DNA of 64,000 bases from Phycisphaerae bacterium (GCA_028285035.1 JANQQF010000124.1:162282-226281); one strand, 5' to 3'. Positions 8,720 to 17,393 are shown, numbered from the stretch's first letter. Notes: a model not told the origin generated them from the letters alone. Translations and numbers: made by a program.

Positions 8720-9913
8720 ATGACTGGACCATTAGCCGGACTTACGGTAATCGATCAAACGCAAGCATTGGCAGGACCTTATTGCTCGATGATGTTGGGT
8801 GATTTGGGGGCAAATGTGATCAAAATTGAGCGGCCTGGGGTGGGCGATCAATCGCGGACTTGGGGGCCGCCCTTTTTGGGCAAGGAGAGCGCCTACTACT
8901 TGGCGGTGAACCGCAATAAACGCAGCCTGACCCTCAACTTCGCCAAACCAGCCGGAGGCGAGGTGCTCCATCGCTTGTTGGATAAAGCTGATATTTTTAT
9001 GACCAACCTGCCCAAAATGGCCTCGTTGCAAAAATATCAGATCGATTTTGAGACTTTGCACGCCCGAAACAAGGGGCTGATTTATGCAGCCATCAGCGGG
9101 TACGGGCATTCGGGGCCTCGGGCAGGCCAGGCTGGTTATGACATCATTGCTCAAGGCGAGTCAGGCACGATGTGGCTCACCGGTGACCCCGAGGGCGGAC
9201 CCACTCGTTTCCCCACCCCCATTGGCGATATGACTGCGGGATTGTTTTCCCTGATCGGCATCTTATCGGCTCTGCACGCCCGTCATCAATCGGGGCTTGG
9301 GCAGTTTATCGACGTCTCTCTCTTGGAGAGCCAAATGAGCTGGCTGGAGAATTATGCGGGCGAGTACTTTGCCGAAGGAAAAGAGCCACCTAAACGAGGT
9401 AACAGCCATCCTCAAGTGGTGCCCTACGAGTCGGTTGAAGCGGGTGATGGCGAGTGGTTTATTTTGGGGGTTGGCTCGGATAATCTATGGCGCAAATTCT
9501 GTGAGGTGGCTAACTTGGGTGAAATTCAAGATGATCCTCGCTTTCACACCAATTCGGAACGGGTTCGTAACCGGGAAACATTGATGCCCCTAGTCAAAGA
9601 AGCAATGTTAGCCCGACCCGCCCACGAATGGCTGAGCCTGATGACCGATGTCGGCATTCCCTGTGGCCCGATTCGAAATGTCGATGGGGCCTTAACCGAT
9701 GCCCACGTCATTGAGCGGGGAATGATCGTGGAGTTGGAGCACCCTCTCCTTGGAATGATTAAATCTTTGGCCACACCCATTCATATGTCTGGCACCGGCT
9801 TGAGTTATCGTCAATATCCACCTCAACTTGGTGAGCAGAGCGAGGAGATTTTGGCTGAGATTGGGTATAGCCCTACAGAGATTGAGGGGTTGCGGGCTGA
9901 GGGGATTGTTTAG
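8720..9913 (+). CDS. Family III CoA transferase (CaiB/BaiF)
   Basis: The 397-residue protein is a complete CaiB/BaiF enzyme. N-terminal LAGPYCSMMLGDLGANVIKIE (given in parts: LAGPYCSMMLGDLG, then VIKIERPG) binds the CoA diphosphate. NRNKRSLTLNF is typical. The catalytic aspartate is expected at D141 in GYDIIAQGESG. The C-terminal GIPCGPIRN loop is also conserved. These enzymes move CoA between carboxylic acids in the cytoplasm, often in degradation of carnitine, formate/oxalate or aromatic acids. It has its own ribosome site (CAGGAG) and is separated from the preceding cluster by a repeat, so membership in that pathway is uncertain. Substrate is unknown. Confidence 0.9.
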   Translation: MTGPLAGLTVIDQTQALAGPYCSMMLGDLGANVIKIERPGVGDQSRTWGPPFLGKESAYYLAVNRNKRSLTLNFAKPAGGEVLHRLLDKADIFMTNLPKMASLQKYQIDFETLHARNKGLIYAAISGYGHSGPRAGQAGYDIIAQGESGTMWLTGDPEGGPTRFPTPIGDMTAGLFSLIGILSALHARHQSGLGQFIDVSLLESQMSWLENYAGEYFAEGKEPPKRGNSHPQVVPYESVEAGDGEWFILGVGSDNLWRKFCEVANLGEIQDDPRFHTNSERVRNRETLMPLVKEAMLARPAHEWLSLMTDVGIPCGPIRNVDGALTDAHVIERGMIVELEHPLLGMIKSLATPIHMSGTGLSYRQYPPQLGEQSEEILAEIGYSPTEIEGLRAEGIV

Positions 9914-9920
9914 AGGAAAC

Positions 9921-9946
9921 AAAAAAGACGCTGATTAATCAGCGTC
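9921..9946 (-). terminator. Rho-independent terminator of the tRNA-Leu gene
   Basis: A perfect 20-base palindrome (9927-9946, GACGCTGATTAATCAGCGTC) is followed on the minus strand by six T residues. It lies 20 bases past the 3' end of the tRNA and so ends its transcript. Confidence 0.85.
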
Positions 9947-9965
9947 TCAAGCTTTGTCTATGAAA

Positions 9966-10048
9966 TGCCTCGGGAGAGACTCGAACTCTCACGCCTGTAC
10001 AGGCACAGGCCCTCAACCTGCTGCGTATGCCAATTCCGCCACCGAGGC
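9966..10048 (-). tRNA. tRNA-Leu (anticodon GAG)
   Basis: Read on the minus strand, the 83-base gene starts GCCTCGGTGGCGGAATTGG. It has a seven-base-pair acceptor stem (10048-10042 with 9973-9967), a D-arm with the GG pair, anticodon stem GCAGG/CCTGT around loop TTGAGGG, a long variable arm (class II) and the T-loop GTTCGAGTC. The anticodon GAG reads CUC and CUU leucine codons. The CCA end is not encoded and must be added afterwards. A terminator follows directly. Confidence 0.95.
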
Positions 10049-10101
10049 TTGTTTTTACAACGACGTTCAATTATAAGGTGTCTGGTGATTTTGTCAAAGA
10101 G

Positions 10102-12333
10102 TTACCATCGACTTCGAACCTTGCCCAACCCCCGCAAAATCCGTTCTGGTGTCAACGGAAATTCGTCGTACCAGATGCCAATCGCATCAAACACGGCTGA
10201 AGCTACAGCCGGGGCATACGGCAGATAGGGCATCTCGGCCATGCCTCGCACGCCAAACGGCCCTTCGGGATGCGGATCTTCAACGATGATGGACTCCACG
10301 TGATTGGGAATATCGTAGATGCCGGGAATTAGATAGGTGCTAAAATGGGGCGTTAGGACTTCCCCTCGATTGGTCCGAAAATCTTCCAGAATGGTGTAAC
10401 CGTGCGCTTGCACGATACAGCCCTCAATTTGACCGATGATTTGATCGGGATTGATGGCTTTCCCCACATCATCGGCACATACCACCCGATTAACGGTGAT
10501 TGAGCCGGTTTCGGTATCCACGGTTACTTCCACCATTTGAGCGACGTAGCCATAGGCAAAGTTTGGCACCCCATAGCCCGTTTGGGGGTCAAGCTCGGTG
10601 GTACGTGGAGCGAGCCAGGTGGCTTCGCCGACAGCGGGTCGGTCTTCCGCTCGCCATTTGCGTCGAGCGAATTCGGCCGCTTCCTTAACTGCATTGCCAG
10701 CTAACATCGTGAGACGGGAGGCGCTGGCACTGCCGGAGCTTTGGGTGAAGGCCGTATCAGAGACGGCCAAGGTTACTTTTTCAAAGGGAATGTCAAGCAC
10801 CTCAGCGGCAATTTGAGCCATAACCGTATGGTGCCCCTGTCCGACGTCAGCGCCCGCGATGCGAAGGATGGCTTCGTTAATTTCTGTATCGCCTCGCAAC
10901 TCAACCTCAGCCCAACTATTTTCCTGATAGCCAAAACTAAAGCCGATATTCTTAAAGCCTGCAGCAAAACCGCGTCCGGTGACAAAGCGCGGTAATTCTT
11001 CGGGATAATCAGGATCATTTTCGCCACGCGGACCGGGATAGTACCAATTTGATTTCCAGGCTGTTTCTCGAATGACTTGATCCAAGCTAACCCCACCAGG
11101 AATGATTGTACCTGTGCTCGTTTCTTTGTCCTCATCCAATAAATTTTGTTGACGAAGTTCAACGGGGTCTTTGCCCAGCTTTTCTGCCAATTTATTTAGC
11201 TGCATTTCAGCGGCAAAGTGGCCTTGTGGTCCACCAAAGCCCCTGAAGGCACCACCAGGAACGTTATTCGTGTAGACAGCGTAAGCGTCAACACTGACGT
11301 TTGGGATTTCATAAGGCCCAGTGCAGGTTAAGAGCGCATTGCCGAGAACTTTGTTGCTAGTGTACATATAGGCCCCGGCGTCACTGACAATTTCAACCTC
11401 GGCGGCCAGAATGGTGCCGTCCGATTTGGCCCCCCACTTTGATTTTAAGGTCATTGCGTGACGTTTGCAGTGGCCGATCATCGACTCTTCACGGGTCCAA
11501 ATGATTTTCATTGGCCGCCGATTTTGGTAACGCTCATACATTTTTTGAACCGCGAGAGCCAACACAATCTGAACACTCATATCCTCACGGCCACCAAAAG
11601 CCCCGCCAATCGCATCATACACCACTCGTATTTTTTCAGGGTCGATGTCTAAAGCGTGGGCGATTTGTTGCTGGTCTTCCCAGGTCCATTGTCCGGCACA
11701 GTGGACGGTAATTCGGTCTTGTTCATCAAGATAAGCCGTACCGGCTTCCGGTTGTAAGTAGGCGTGTTCTTGATATGGGGTTTGATAGACCCCTTCAACG
11801 ACAACGTTGCATTGATCCCAAGCGTCATCTGTGCTTCCTTTGCGAATACGTTTGTATTCGGCGATATTGTTGAGCACATTGGGATGAAGCTGAGGGCCTT
11901 GCCCTGATCGACCAAATTCGGGTTCCCAAATGACCTGTAAATCTTCGTAAGTGACCTCGATCAAGTCGCGCGCTTGGGCGGCGGTTTCTTCATCTTCAGC
12001 AATGACGATGGCTACGTTATCGCCAACAAAGCGCACCGTGTCGCCTCCGCGTTTGTTTGAGCCAGGACCACATAAAACTGGCTGATCCGGCACTTGCAAG
12101 CCGTATTGATTGACGGGAACATCGGCTGCGGTCAATATATCCATGACCCCTGGGAGTGCTTTTGCTTTGCTGGTGTCAATGTTGAGAATGCGGGCATGGG
12201 GGCGACGCGCAAACAAAATTTTGAGCCATAATTCATCGGTTTGATTTCGATCCCCAGGGTATAAAGTTGTTCCGGTCACTTTGCCCAGCGCGTCAACCCG
12301 TTTTATTGATTTGCCGATGGTTTTGTGAGTCAT
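10102..12333 (-). CDS. Molybdenum hydroxylase large subunit (xanthine dehydrogenase family, molybdopterin-binding)
   Basis: The 743-residue protein is the Mo-pterin subunit of a xanthine dehydrogenase/aldehyde oxidase/CO dehydrogenase-type enzyme. It starts with the usual GKSIKRVDALGKVTG segment, contains FGGREDMS and GGAFRGFGGPQ pterin-binding loops, GADVGQGHHTVMAQIAAEVL near 500, and near the C-terminus GVRGMAEMPYLP. In that last motif the glutamate matches the catalytic Glu of the family. The arginine in FRGFG is present. It is translated 15 bases after the fused FAD/iron-sulfur gene and forms a two-gene enzyme with it. Expected activity is hydroxylation of a purine, N-heterocycle or aldehyde. 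Which substrate cannot be decided, though purine use would fit the nucleoside cluster. Confidence 0.9.
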   Translation of the reverse strand: MTHKTIGKSIKRVDALGKVTGTTLYPGDRNQTDELWLKILFARRPHARILNIDTSKAKALPGVMDILTAADVPVNQYGLQVPDQPVLCGPGSNKRGGDTVRFVGDNVAIVIAEDEETAAQARDLIEVTYEDLQVIWEPEFGRSGQGPQLHPNVLNNIAEYKRIRKGSTDDAWDQCNVVVEGVYQTPYQEHAYLQPEAGTAYLDEQDRITVHCAGQWTWEDQQQIAHALDIDPEKIRVVYDAIGGAFGGREDMSVQIVLALAVQKMYERYQNRRPMKIIWTREESMIGHCKRHAMTLKSKWGAKSDGTILAAEVEIVSDAGAYMYTSNKVLGNALLTCTGPYEIPNVSVDAYAVYTNNVPGGAFRGFGGPQGHFAAEMQLNKLAEKLGKDPVELRQQNLLDEDKETSTGTIIPGGVSLDQVIRETAWKSNWYYPGPRGENDPDYPEELPRFVTGRGFAAGFKNIGFSFGYQENSWAEVELRGDTEINEAILRIAGADVGQGHHTVMAQIAAEVLDIPFEKVTLAVSDTAFTQSSGSASASRLTMLAGNAVKEAAEFARRKWRAEDRPAVGEATWLAPRTTELDPQTGYGVPNFAYGYVAQMVEVTVDTETGSITVNRVVCADDVGKAINPDQIIGQIEGCIVQAHGYTILEDFRTNRGEVLTPHFSTYLIPGIYDIPNHVESIIVEDPHPEGPFGVRGMAEMPYLPYAPAVASAVFDAIGIWYDEFPLTPERILRGLGKVRSRW

Positions 12334-12348
12334 ATCTCTGTCCTAAGA

Positions 12349-13764
12349 TTATTGATCTGCAGCTTGCTCTAAGGCATTGATGATTTTGTAGTAGCCTGTG
12401 CAGCGACATAAATTGCCCGTGATAGCTTGTTTGAGTTCATCACGAGAGGGGAGTATCTTTTCATCCAGGAGTGAAGCCCCGCTCATGATAAATCCGGGGG
12501 TACAATAGCCACATTGAACGGCATCTTGGTCGAGAAAAGCTTGTTGAACGGGATGCAGCGTTTCGCCGTCGGCTAGCCCTTCAATGGTAACGATGGTACT
12601 ATTGTGAGCACGTGGCGCAGGCACCATACAACTCATCACGGCGATGCCATCCAAAAACACAGTGCAGGCCCCGCATTCTCCTTCTGCGCAGCCTTCCTTT
12701 GTCCCAATGAGATCCACATTCTCGCGGAGCATTCGTAGTAGAGATTTCTGATTAGCATTCTCTATGGTCTCAGGCTGACCATTGATTGTTGTTTGAATGG
12801 CTTCATTTTCAGTTGTTGTATGCGTTGTTTGTTGGTCTTCAATTGCTGGGAATCGCCCGTCGGTGCTGCCCCATAGCATTACCGGATGGACTGGGGTCGA
12901 GTCTCGCTCGGTTCCTTCTGCTAACGCTTCCAAAGCATGGCGAGTGACAGTATTAGCCATATACCGTCGGTATTCGGCGGAACCGCGTACATCACTGATA
13001 GGGGTGATTGTTTGCGCGGCGAACTCACCTGCCCGAGCAATCACATCTCGGGTTAAAACTTTGCCCGTTAAAAATCGTTCTGCTTCCTGAACCCTGATGA
13101 TTGTTGGGGCAACACTCCCCATTGTAATCCGAGCTTGGGTGATGGTATCGGCTAATAAACTTAGCACTACTGCAACATTGACGATAGAAATGGCTTGAGC
13201 CCGACGTAATCCCAACTTTATAAATGTCCCAATTTGGTGATTGGCTAAGGCTGGAAAACTAATATCAACAATCATTTCATCTGGCTCAAGCGCTGTTTGG
13301 CGTACTCCTAGAAAGAATTCGGGGAAGGCTAGGGTTCGTTTGCCGCGTGTACTTTGTAGGGTGATTGATGCACCTAAGGCCCAGAGTGGGGTAATTGTGT
13401 CATTTGCTGGTGAAGCGGTCGCTAAATTTCCTGCGATCGTGCCCCGATTGCGAATTTGAGGGGCACCGACTTCCCAACAGGCTTTAACTAACGGAAATGC
13501 CCGATCGACGCACAATTGAGAGCCAACCACCTGATTGTGAGTGACGAGGGGTCCTAAATGAATGATATTGTCCTCATCGCGAGTAATTTGATCGAGATCT
13601 GGTAAACGCGAAATATCGATAACGACCTTCGCAGAATGAAGGCCTCGCTCAAACTCAACAAGCAAATCTGTCCCACCCGCAATCAGATGGGCTTTTTCGC
13701 GATGCTCAGCTAAAAGTTGTAAAGTTTCATTTAGATTAGTGGGCGTGATGTAGGTGTGCCACAT
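12349..13764 (-). CDS. Fused FAD-binding and [2Fe-2S] subunit of a molybdenum hydroxylase
   Basis: The 471-residue protein joins two subunits that are often separate. Residues 1-175 are the FAD-binding domain (LIAGGTDLLVEFERG near 28, IRNRGTIAGNLATASPANDT near 105) and about 180-285 its C-terminal domain. From about 320 a small iron-sulfur subunit follows, with plant-type cluster cysteines in GCAEGECGACTVFLDG and the second cluster in CGYCTPGFIMS and NLCRCTGY. The order FAD first, then iron-sulfur, is the reverse of the bacterial XdhA arrangement. It passes electrons from the Mo site to FAD. A predicted promoter with a terminator-like leader lies upstream. Together with the next gene it makes a complete two-subunit enzyme. 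Confidence 0.9.
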   Translation of the reverse strand: MWHTYITPTNLNETLQLLAEHREKAHLIAGGTDLLVEFERGLHSAKVVIDISRLPDLDQITRDEDNIIHLGPLVTHNQVVGSQLCVDRAFPLVKACWEVGAPQIRNRGTIAGNLATASPANDTITPLWALGASITLQSTRGKRTLAFPEFFLGVRQTALEPDEMIVDISFPALANHQIGTFIKLGLRRAQAISIVNVAVVLSLLADTITQARITMGSVAPTIIRVQEAERFLTGKVLTRDVIARAGEFAAQTITPISDVRGSAEYRRYMANTVTRHALEALAEGTERDSTPVHPVMLWGSTDGRFPAIEDQQTTHTTTENEAIQTTINGQPETIENANQKSLLRMLRENVDLIGTKEGCAEGECGACTVFLDGIAVMSCMVPAPRAHNSTIVTIEGLADGETLHPVQQAFLDQDAVQCGYCTPGFIMSGASLLDEKILPSRDELKQAITGNLCRCTGYYKIINALEQAADQ

Positions 13765-13786
13765 AAGTTGCCTTATTTTGAGTTAC

Positions 13787-13836
13787 AAAAAACCCCCGAA
13801 CCAGTAGGAAAGCGGGGGCTGTATAATTACAGGCCC
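13787..13836 (-). promoter_or_regulatory. Candidate terminator/antiterminator leader switch of the Mo-hydroxylase operon
   Basis: On the minus strand a hairpin with six GC pairs (13813-13818 with 13793-13798) is followed by six T residues and sits 23 bases before the start codon. An alternative hairpin at 13836-13816 (GGGCCTGTA, loop ATTA, TACAGCCC) uses three of the same C residues. The two structures compete. A strong promoter lies about 50 bases further upstream, so the terminator falls inside the operon's own leader. It could instead simply end the upstream gene's transcript. Confidence 0.55.
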
Positions 13837-13884
13837 TAACATTGGACTTGTGATAAAGATTTTTAAGAATATTTATAATTATCG

Positions 13885-13913
13885 ATTATAATGCTGACCC
13901 GAACGTAAGTCAA
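13885..13913 (-). promoter_or_regulatory. Sigma70-type promoter for the Mo-hydroxylase operon
   Basis: On the minus strand TTGACT (13913-13908), a 17-base spacer and TATAAT (13890-13885) match the consensus closely. The predicted start near 13878 gives a leader of roughly 110 bases containing the competing hairpins. Confidence 0.65.
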
Positions 13914-13947
13914 TAATGTGTAAACCTAACACCTTGACGGTGTCTAT

Positions 13948-14670
13948 TTAGCGAGGTATGAGCTTGTCCCCAACTAAACTGGCTGCTAACGTTTTTTCTC
14001 CTGCTGTCAGAAAATCTACGGTGACTAGTGTGTCATCATCATTTGGAGTCACTGCAGTGATGACCCCTGGACCAAATGCGCTATGCTCGACTTCCATCCC
14101 TGCTGTAAAATCCACTGTAGAAGGAACTGTAGTGGTGTCTGGCGAGTATTCTAGTAATTGGTATTGTCGATCTTCCCATAAATCGGCGTATGCTTTTAAG
14201 TCTGCAAATGTACCGACTCGCCGTGAAATTCGACTTGTTGTTGTTCGAGCTTGACGTATTTGTTCAGTAAATTCAGAGTCAGAATTGTTTGAACCAACGC
14301 GACTCAAACGCACGTCTATATCTTGAAAAATAGTTTTAACATCCTCGACTGTGGTGCTAATTATAATCAACTCGATCCCATGATCGCGGCACAACTCAAC
14401 ACGAGCATTGTGCCGATGTTCGTGTTGCACTTCTTCCTCTAGACTTAATCGACGTCGTTGCTTTTTGCCTTGCAACCCCTCAAAACGAACGGCTACACCA
14501 AGCGTTGGATAAAGCATATCAAGTTTTAAGCGGCGATTGGTGGCAGGATTGATGAGCCAGTCTGGGGAGATATTTATTTCCGCGTCAAAGCCTTCAAATA
14601 TTCGAGCAAGGATTTCGCGCCAGGCATTTGTCTGCATCCATATGGGGATATTTGCCTGTTTTTGGGCCAT
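13948..14670 (-). CDS. Putative PD-(D/E)XK-type nuclease-like protein with UvrD-type C-terminal domain
   Basis: I do not recognise a named family. The N-terminal half has RLKLDMLYPTLGVAVRFEGLQ followed by a basic stretch, EEEVQHEHRHNARVELC and HGIELIII. This resembles the core of DUF559/Vsr-like restriction folds: an Asp, a beta-hairpin ending in a Glu, a helix with Arg, then G-I-x-L-I-x-I. The expected Lys of the E-x-K pair is not clear. The last 50 residues (GMEVEHSAFGPGVITAV, then VTVDFLTAGEKTLAASL) match the Tudor-like tail found on UvrD/PcrA helicases. The ATG at 14670 is chosen because TTGGAG stands seven bases before it. A DNA-repair role is inference. The AT content is higher than in neighbouring genes. 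Confidence 0.55.
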   Translation of the reverse strand: MAQKQANIPIWMQTNAWREILARIFEGFDAEINISPDWLINPATNRRLKLDMLYPTLGVAVRFEGLQGKKQRRRLSLEEEVQHEHRHNARVELCRDHGIELIIISTTVEDVKTIFQDIDVRLSRVGSNNSDSEFTEQIRQARTTTSRISRRVGTFADLKAYADLWEDRQYQLLEYSPDTTTVPSTVDFTAGMEVEHSAFGPGVITAVTPNDDDTLVTVDFLTAGEKTLAASLVGDKLIPR

Positions 14671-15076
14671 AAGAATCTCCAAGAAACATTTTTAATACTA
14701 TAGTGCAAATGTTCTATGATCGCAAGTGATAATACGCTAAATTGCCTAAGCCAAGAAGCGCAATATTTTGCTGATAAATTGTCGCCTGTTGGCTGATGAA
14801 AAAAGATAATATTCCGTGTATACTGACTTACGATAAATCGCGAATACCTCGCGCATCTCCTTCCTTCTTTTGCCCAGAGGTCGGCCGTTCCCACCGACCT
14901 CTGGGCAAACCTTTTTAAACCAACTTACACTTTTATATCCCTTCTTAAATTTCACAACCCATTATCTCATTAATTATTTAAGCCTAGAGTATTTTGATAG
15001 AAAGTTGATAGTGGCTTTGAGCAATTAATTGATAAACTAATTTGTAGACTAAAGTTGGTCAATTATCGTACAAATA
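14671..15076. other. AT-rich intergenic stretch
   Basis: I see no gene here. It holds one GC-rich hairpin (14871-14906) and otherwise AT-rich sequence with short A/T palindromes. Codon-like structure is absent on both strands. Confidence 0.5.
14871..14906 (+). terminator. Terminator-like hairpin with no obvious gene
   Basis: A perfect 14-bp stem (TGCCCAGAGGTCGG with CCGACCTCTGGGCA) and nine-base loop are followed on the plus strand by AACCTTTTT. No plus-strand gene ends nearby, so it may serve a small unseen RNA or be a repeat remnant. Confidence 0.45.
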
Positions 15077-15105
15077 TAGACAAATGTTAAGGAAATATAT
15101 ATAAT
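15077..15105 (+). promoter_or_regulatory. Predicted promoter of the beta-helix gene
   Basis: TAGACA (15077-15082), a 17-base spacer and TATAAT (15100-15105) lie 85 bases before the chosen start codon of the beta-helix gene. Confidence 0.5.
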
Positions 15106-15189
15106 AATAGAAATGCAGTAAATATTTTATAGAAGCGGGTAGCTGTTGGCCATAAAATTTATTTGATTATTCTTCGAGGGGGGGATACT

Positions 15190-17304
15190 ATGATAACCAT
15201 TGATGATAAAAAGTATGACACAATTGATGATGCAATTGATGCGGCTAATTCAGGAGATACTATTTTATTGGGAGATGGTACTTACTATGAGGCAGTTGAA
15301 CTCATCAGCAAAACGAACATTACACTAAAGGCAGCCCCTGATGCCAAACCTGTGATTAGCGGGGCAATTGAGGCCCTGACAAAACCTGGTAATGATGAGT
15401 GGACTCTCCACGAGATTAAAGGTGATCGCAACATCTATAAAACTCGCTATCAACATAATGTTTATCAGCCAATAGCATTGATTGGGAATCAGCGGTTATG
15501 GACCTATATGAGTGAGGAAAATTGGGATAAGGCCCATGCTGGTCAGGGCGTATGGTTGGATAAATCGTCCGGGTGGCTCTACATTTGGCTTGATGATGGT
15601 AAAAATCCTGGTGATCATTCGATTAGAATATCTCGATATAATCAAGTTCTATATCTAAAACAAGCAAAGAAATGTCGAATAGAAGGGATAACATTAGAAT
15701 GTGGTGGTGAAGGTGTCATTATTATACGTGATCATTCTAATGATAATGTCATTACGAAATGTGGGATTGCTTATGCTGTAAGAGGGATTTGGTTCAAATC
15801 TGCTGGCACTACAGATAGTCAGAGCCGAAATCGCATTTCAGCCTGTCACTTTTATGATAGTTACGCGCCTAACTGGGGTTGGGAAGATATTAAGCAATTT
15901 AAGCCAAAAGGGATGGAAACGGGGGGGGTACAATTTAGATCTCCTGGTGAGGATAATATTGTAGAATACTGTACGTTTGATAATTGGTTTGATGGTGTTC
16001 GGGTTGGGGTTGAAGAATATCAGAAAAAGACGCCAATCAAGAATACTGAGATTCGCTATAATTTATTTAATGATGTTCGAGATGATGCATTTGCTGTTGA
16101 GCTTTGGAGTGAAGAAACGCATATTCATCATAATAAAGTTGTGAATGCTTGGGTAGGGTTGGCGACGATGCCTCACCCTCTGGGTAAGACATGGGTTCAT
16201 AATAACTTATTTATTTGTAATCGTAAGGCATTGTGGAGTCCTGGCGAATATAAAGATGGCCGCGGAACAAAGATTGGCTATCATCTTAACCTCGATTGTC
16301 AAAATGTAAGATATTATCACAATACCGTTATTTCCAATTCAGCTGCCTTTACTGCCAAAGATGATCATAAAAATTGGATCGTCCGAAATAACATTTTTTA
16401 TATAACAGATGGGTCTGGTGTAGCCGTAGCTAAGCCAGGGACGGCGGCTAATAAAAATAAGTTTGATGGCAACCTCTATTGGCGAACCGAGTCCAGTGCC
16501 ACAGCCTTAATTCGTGGTTGGAATGGTGCGACATCTGCTCTGGAGAACTTGAAAGCTGCTATAGGGTCTGCCAAAGGAATAGAGAGTGGCTGGGAAGCAA
16601 GTGGGATAGAGGCTGACCCCAAGCTTGACGACGATTATCAAATTAGTGAAGATAGCCCAGCTGTCAATAAGGCGATTGAACTCCACAGCTTTTGGCCTGG
16701 GTCTGGTCAGAAACATATCGGCCATTTTCAGTTTAAAGAGGTCGCTTATGGTATTCCAGACGAAACTACATCACCAGATCCAGTAGACCCAGTAGACCCA
16801 ACACCTCCCGAACCATCCGTAGAACAATTCCCAATAATTTTTGGGTTAAAGATTCAAATTAATGGTCCCGGAGAGAAACCAATCATTATTCTTGAACCAA
16901 CTGAGGATGCGAATATTATTGTCCCCTCTGCCAAGAAATTAATCAATATTAACACAGCCTCTAGTAGCGTTTTGCAAACGCTGCCTAGAATCGGGCCTGT
17001 TACCGCTCAGCTCATTATTGCGGGGCGTGATTATAGGGCAATAGAGGATGTGCTAGAAATAAAAGGAATCGGGCCTGCTACATTTGATGTCATTCAAAAT
17101 TTAATTACAGTTGACGAAGATCGCTCTGTAGACTCCTCTGCTGGTCAGGAATCGATCGTTGTCGATAGCACCGATCTTTATGATGCGCCGAAAGCATTTG
17201 TTTCATCAACCAAAGGAGATGGTAAGAGTGGAATACTGCTAAATCTGGCGGAGTTAAATTTTGCAATAGCTACGACTCTGGATGTTGAATTTACGGGTGA
17301 ATAA
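15190..17304 (+). CDS. Right-handed beta-helix protein with C-terminal ComEA-like helix-hairpin-helix
   Basis: The product is 704 residues from the ATG at 15190, which follows GAGGGGGGG; an in-frame TTG at 15163 is less likely. Residues 1-480 look like a parallel beta-helix of the pectate-lyase type: AIDAANSGDTILLGDGTYYE at the start, then repeated short strands such as NTEIRYNLFNDVRDDAFAVE and THIHHNKVVNAWVG. A Pro/Asp-rich linker (DPVDPVDPTPP) leads to a helix-hairpin-helix pair (LININTASSSVLQTLPRIGP, IKGIGPATFDVI) as in ComEA/SLBB proteins that bind DNA. About 60 unassigned residues follow. No signal peptide is visible. Polysaccharide binding or cleavage is likely for the helix, and the HhH is unexpected. 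AT-rich composition suggests transfer. Confidence 0.8.
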   Translation: MITIDDKKYDTIDDAIDAANSGDTILLGDGTYYEAVELISKTNITLKAAPDAKPVISGAIEALTKPGNDEWTLHEIKGDRNIYKTRYQHNVYQPIALIGNQRLWTYMSEENWDKAHAGQGVWLDKSSGWLYIWLDDGKNPGDHSIRISRYNQVLYLKQAKKCRIEGITLECGGEGVIIIRDHSNDNVITKCGIAYAVRGIWFKSAGTTDSQSRNRISACHFYDSYAPNWGWEDIKQFKPKGMETGGVQFRSPGEDNIVEYCTFDNWFDGVRVGVEEYQKKTPIKNTEIRYNLFNDVRDDAFAVELWSEETHIHHNKVVNAWVGLATMPHPLGKTWVHNNLFICNRKALWSPGEYKDGRGTKIGYHLNLDCQNVRYYHNTVISNSAAFTAKDDHKNWIVRNNIFYITDGSGVAVAKPGTAANKNKFDGNLYWRTESSATALIRGWNGATSALENLKAAIGSAKGIESGWEASGIEADPKLDDDYQISEDSPAVNKAIELHSFWPGSGQKHIGHFQFKEVAYGIPDETTSPDPVDPVDPTPPEPSVEQFPIIFGLKIQINGPGEKPIIILEPTEDANIIVPSAKKLININTASSSVLQTLPRIGPVTAQLIIAGRDYRAIEDVLEIKGIGPATFDVIQNLITVDEDRSVDSSAGQESIVVDSTDLYDAPKAFVSSTKGDGKSGILLNLAELNFAIATTLDVEFTGE

Positions 17305-17351
17305 TTCGTGGTTTTTATATATATGTAATGGCGAATTTTTGAAGTAAGCTT

Positions 17352-17393
17352 AGCCCGCCCTACTTTACATCAAGTAGGACGGGCTCGTTTTTT
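17352..17393 (+). terminator. Rho-independent terminator of the beta-helix gene
   Basis: A 14-bp stem with one mismatch (17352-17365 with 17372-17385, six-base loop) is followed by CGTTTTTT on the plus strand, just past the beta-helix stop. It abuts the convergent ribF gene and may serve both. Confidence 0.85.

Noticed and set aside
13787..13890. Known Moco or purine riboswitch in the Mo-hydroxylase leader
   Set aside because: None of the conserved core sequences I can recall for these classes is present, so only a generic switch is claimed.
15163..15189. TTG start for the beta-helix protein
   Set aside because: The ATG at 15190 has an excellent purine-rich ribosome site formed by the intervening bases.
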